Part shown: positions 21,772-23,820 of the stretch, in pieces | How the letters are laid out: each line of letters starts with the position of its first letter | Numbering within the stretch: position 1 is the stretch's first letter | Assembly: GCA_964427595.1 (NCBI GenBank) | Contig: CAYRUQ010000019.1 | Span: 1 to 23,820, forward strand | Direction of reading: 5' to 3' | Source of the DNA: Enterosoma sp964427595 | Lineage (GTDB): Bacteria > Bacillota_I > Bacilli_A > RFN20 > CAG-288 | Length of the DNA stretch: 23,820 nucleotides | The notes under the pieces: generated by a model | What the model was told of the DNA's origin: nothing | Databases searched by the model: none | The model's input: the letters and a program-made list of their open reading frames with translations, nothing else | Translations under genes and position numbers: made by a program

Positions 21772-22047
21772 ATGGTTAAAATCAGATTAGCTAGAATCGG
21801 AAGAACAAGTCTTCCTACTTACAGAATCGTCGTCAGTGATTCACGCAAGACTCCTAGTTCCAAGTGCTTAGCTGACTTAGGTCACTTCAATCCCCACAGT
21901 GAAGAATTAGTCGTCAAGGAAGAAGAAACTCTCAAGTGGCTCAATAATGGTGCTGTCCCTTCTGATTCCGTCAAGACTCTTCTTAAGAAGAATGGCGTCT
22001 ATCAAAAGTTCTTAGATAGCAAAGTTAAGAAAACAGAGGCTAAGTGA
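21772..22047 (+). CDS. rpsP: 30S ribosomal protein S16
   Basis: 91 residues. MVKIRLARIGRTSLPTYRIV and VVSDSRKTPSSKCLADLGHFNPH are the S16 signature, followed by the W-L-N-N-G-A-V-P-S-D-S-V family motif. CGGAGG eight bases upstream sets the start. It is the first gene of the operon, about 20-25 bases after the expected transcript start, and its stop overlaps the khpA start by one base. Confidence 0.97.
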   Translation: MVKIRLARIGRTSLPTYRIVVSDSRKTPSSKCLADLGHFNPHSEELVVKEEETLKWLNNGAVPSDSVKTLLKKNGVYQKFLDSKVKKTEAK

Positions 22048-22367
22048 TGGCAGAACACCACGGGACTAATCTCGACCTGACGGATGATATCCGTTCTCTC
22101 GTAGAACCCCTTGTCGTCAACCCTGAAGCCCTCGTCATCAAAAGGACAGACAAGCCAGAGAATTTACATAAAAAAGAACAGAACTATCTCATTCTCTGTG
22201 AGAAAGATGATTTAGGAAAGTTGATTGGAAGACATGGTGTCATCTCTGACTCCATCCGCACTCTCTTAAATGTCTCTATTAAAAACATGAGGAAGAAAGT
22301 TCATCTCAGGTTCGAGTCTTTCGAAGATTACGAGAAGAATCATCAAAACACTCAACAAGGGGAGTGA
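22047..22367 (+). CDS. khpA: KhpA-type KH-domain RNA-binding protein
   Basis: 106 residues, a single KH domain. The RNA-binding loop is KLIGRHGVISDSIRTLL (GxxG = G-R-H-G), preceded by strands LVVNPEALVIKR and NYLILCEKDD. KhpA (YlqC) proteins lie between rpsP and rimM in many Firmicutes and bind RNA with KhpB, affecting cell elongation and division. The ATG at 22047 overlaps the rpsP stop (TGATG); a GTG three bases earlier is in frame but less likely. The C-terminal tail (ESFEDYEKNHQNTQQGE) is charged and slightly longer than usual. The stop codon is inside the terminator-like hairpin at 22359-22386. Confidence 0.93.
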   Translation: MAEHHGTNLDLTDDIRSLVEPLVVNPEALVIKRTDKPENLHKKEQNYLILCEKDDLGKLIGRHGVISDSIRTLLNVSIKNMRKKVHLRFESFEDYEKNHQNTQQGE

Positions 22368-22386
22368 AACACTCCCCCTGTTTTTC
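22359..22386 (+). terminator. Terminator-like hairpin inside the operon (khpA-rimM)
   Basis: GGGGAGTG (22359-22366) / CACTCCCC (22370-22377), followed by CTGTTTTTC. The khpA stop is in the stem and the rimM ribosome binding site (GGAGG, 22391-22395) begins a few bases after the T-tract. It is likely a partial terminator that lowers rimM-trmD relative to rpsP-khpA. Confidence 0.75.
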
Positions 22387-22399
22387 ATTAGGAGGAAGT

Positions 22400-22894
22400 A
22401 TGGAAGTTAAAAAACTCGGAAATATAGTCAACACATTTGGACTCAAAGGCCAATTGAAAGTCTCTCTCAGTTCTAGCAACCCTGACATCAGATTTAAGGT
22501 TGGAAACAAGATAACAATCAAAGAAGATAGAAATAAAGAGAGAGTCTTTACCATAGCTTCTTACTTTTTGAAAAACTCACGTATAGCTATCATCTCTCTT
22601 GAAGGATTAGATGATATCAATGATGTTGAATATTTGATCGGTAAAGATATCTATCAAGAAGTAGAAGCTCCTGAAGGGACTTACTTCTATGATGATTTAG
22701 TTGATCTTGATGTTTATTCTTCTGATAACACATTGGTTGGAAAAGTCACTAATGTCGTCAAGATGCCGACTGGTGATTACTTACTGATAGATAAATACTA
22801 TGTTCCTTTCGATGAGAAGTTATTTATTAAAAAGGTCGATCTTGAAAATAAAACGATCACTCTGACTGACCTCGGAAGTGAAACTTGTAAATGA
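22400..22894 (+). CDS. rimM: Ribosome maturation factor RimM
   Basis: 164 residues, the usual length. RimM binds S19 in the 30S head and aids 16S processing. The N-terminal domain shows KLGNIVNTFGLKGQLKVSL (family pattern G-x-I-x-x-T-x-G-L-K-G). The C-terminal PRC-barrel starts near EAPEGTYFYDDLVDLDVYSS and includes VTNVVKMPTGDYLLID and YVPFDEKLFIKKVDL. The start at 22400 is chosen because TTAGGAGG lies four bases upstream; the frame opens 36 bases earlier at a GTG inside the hairpin. The stop overlaps the trmD start (ATGA). No separate promoter is visible, so it relies on read-through of the hairpin. Confidence 0.95.
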   Translation: MEVKKLGNIVNTFGLKGQLKVSLSSSNPDIRFKVGNKITIKEDRNKERVFTIASYFLKNSRIAIISLEGLDDINDVEYLIGKDIYQEVEAPEGTYFYDDLVDLDVYSSDNTLVGKVTNVVKMPTGDYLLIDKYYVPFDEKLFIKKVDLENKTITLTDLGSETCK

Positions 22895-23679
22895 TGAAGA
22901 TTAAAATACTGACTCTCTTTCCTGATTTCTTCAATCAATTTCTTCTCTCTTCCATCATCGGAAGGGCGATATCTCGTGAGAAAGTTTCTATTGAACTGAT
23001 CAATATCAGAGACTACTCACTTGATAAAAACCACAGAGTCGATGATCATCCTATAGGTGGTGGTGCTGGTCTTATCATGAGATTAGAACCTCTGATGGAT
23101 TGTTTAAAAGCTAATACCAGTTCTGATACTCATAAGATTTTCCTCTCTCCTAAAGGGAAAGTCTATAAACAAGAAGATGCTATTAGACTCTCTAAAGAAG
23201 AAGAGATCTGCCTCATCTGTGGTCATTATGAAGGTGTTGATTCTCGCTTTGAAGACTATGTTGATGAAGAAATATCAGTAGGTGATTACATCATGACTGG
23301 TGGTGAGATAGCAGCGATGGCTATCTCAGATAGCATCATCCGACTTTTAGATGGTGTCATCAAAGAAGAATCGACTAAAGAAGAGAGTTTTAATGATGGT
23401 TTATTAGAATATCCCCAGTATACTTATCCTCTCGAATATGAAGGAAAGAAGATACCTGATATTCTCTTCAGCGGTAATCATGAAGCTATCAAGATCTACC
23501 ACCATCGAGAAGCTTTAAGAGAAACATTTCAAAAACGACCTGATCTTTTAGAAAGATATGAAGCTTCTAAAGAAGATCAAAAAATCATCTCTCTTTTAAA
23601 GAATAATGAAGAGCTTCCTCTTACTAAGAAAGAGAAGAGAGCTCTTGAAAAAGGCAAAAGATTTATTCCTAATAATTAA
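22891..23679 (+). CDS. trmD: tRNA (guanine37-N1)-methyltransferase
   Basis: 262 residues. TrmD methylates G37 of tRNAs with S-adenosylmethionine, preventing frameshifts. Knot motifs are visible: DHPIGGGAGLIMRLEPL (near residue 50), FLSPKGKVYKQEDAI, LICGHYEGVDSRFEDYVDEE, ISVGDYIMTGGEIAAMAI, and the C-terminal DGLLEYPQYTYPLEYEGKKIPD, then ILFSGNHEAI and ETFQKRPDLLE. It overlaps the rimM stop by four bases. Two ATGs stand in tandem (22891, 22894); the ribosome binding site is weak (GGAAG, 22874-22878), and the family usually starts M-K-I, which fits the second. No clear terminator follows; the next gene is convergent. Confidence 0.97.
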   Translation: MMKIKILTLFPDFFNQFLLSSIIGRAISREKVSIELINIRDYSLDKNHRVDDHPIGGGAGLIMRLEPLMDCLKANTSSDTHKIFLSPKGKVYKQEDAIRLSKEEEICLICGHYEGVDSRFEDYVDEEISVGDYIMTGGEIAAMAISDSIIRLLDGVIKEESTKEESFNDGLLEYPQYTYPLEYEGKKIPDILFSGNHEAIKIYHHREALRETFQKRPDLLERYEASKEDQKIISLLKNNEELPLTKKEKRALEKGKRFIPNN

Positions 23680-23713
23680 AGTTGTTTAGTTTAATTTAAG
23701 TTTAAGCTGTCGT

Positions 23714-23820
23714 TTAAGCAACGCTATTTATAGTCCAAATTTCTAAAGAAGAATCATATTCTAATTCACAACTAGAACTACTTGGTGAGGCATAGCCTCT
23801 TCCGCTTACACCACCTATAA
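23714..23820 (-). CDS. C-terminal fragment of an unknown protein (cut by right edge)
   Basis: An open leftward frame enters from the right edge and ends at TAA (23714-23716). The visible 35 residues read GGVSGRGYASPSSSSCELEY and then DSSLEIWTINSVA. They are serine-rich and beta-like, as for an exported or surface protein, with one cysteine, but no family can be named. It converges on trmD, with 34 bases between the stops. The evidence is an uninterrupted frame with plausible codon use only. Confidence 0.5.
   Translation of the reverse strand, partial: IGGVSGRGYASPSSSSCELEYDSSLEIWTINSVA

Noticed and set aside
21772..23679. Reassigned UGA codon (Mycoplasma-type code)
   Set aside because: rpsP, khpA and rimM end in TGA at the right family lengths, and tryptophan is encoded by TGG.
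1..23820. CRISPR arrays, insertion sequences, integrases, origin motifs
   Set aside because: No spaced direct repeats, transposase-like frames, terminal inverted repeats or DnaA-box clusters were found; only short coding repeats in lipoprotein linkers.

Overview
The window looks like a chromosome segment from a low-GC, single-membrane Bacillota bacterium close to the Mollicutes / Erysipelotrichia / uncultured gut Bacilli grouping. The grounds are Gram-positive style lipoproteins with serine-rich linkers, AGGAGG-type ribosome binding sites, L10- and L19-type mRNA leaders, and divergent L11 and RpoB sequences of a kind seen in Mollicutes. TGA is used as a normal stop codon (for example in rpsP, khpA and rimM), so the code is standard, unlike Mycoplasma or Spiroplasma. 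The lineage placement is inference.

Left part (1-2.9 kb): an accessory region. It holds the 5' end of a leftward AAA-type ATPase cut by the window edge (GTG start, Walker A visible), an AT-rich gap with two oppositely oriented terminators, a small DUF2188-type protein, and a stress-type module. In that module a MerR regulator diverges from an alpha/beta hydrolase that is translationally coupled to a cyclophilin-like protein. A perfect 20-bp palindrome lies inside a 19-bp promoter spacer between them, the classic MerR arrangement.

Middle (2.85-13.1 kb, leftward): the rplK-rplA-rplJ-rplL-rpoB-rpoC cluster, followed closely by tRNA-Gly(CCC). Control elements are legible: a consensus promoter and a probable L1-binding mimic before rplK, an L10 leader before rplJ, a strong hairpin between rplL and rpoB, and a UUCG-loop hairpin after rpoC. 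RpoB has Asn at the E. coli His526 position, and L11 lacks the conserved prolines of the thiopeptide-binding loop.

Right part (13.1-23.8 kb): rplS with its own promoter and leader points right. An island of about 8 kb of exported proteins separates it from the rightward rpsP-khpA-rimM-trmD operon, with which rplS is often clustered in other bacteria. The island has a tight leftward four-gene operon: an M6-peptidase-like lipoprotein whose zinc motif has decayed, then three exported proteins, two of them clear paralogues and the third a probable one. A divergent Ser/Asp/Glu-linker lipoprotein lies on the other side of a near-perfect CcpA-type (cre) palindrome. This surface-protein island is the least explained part of the window. 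The right edge cuts a leftward gene of unknown function.
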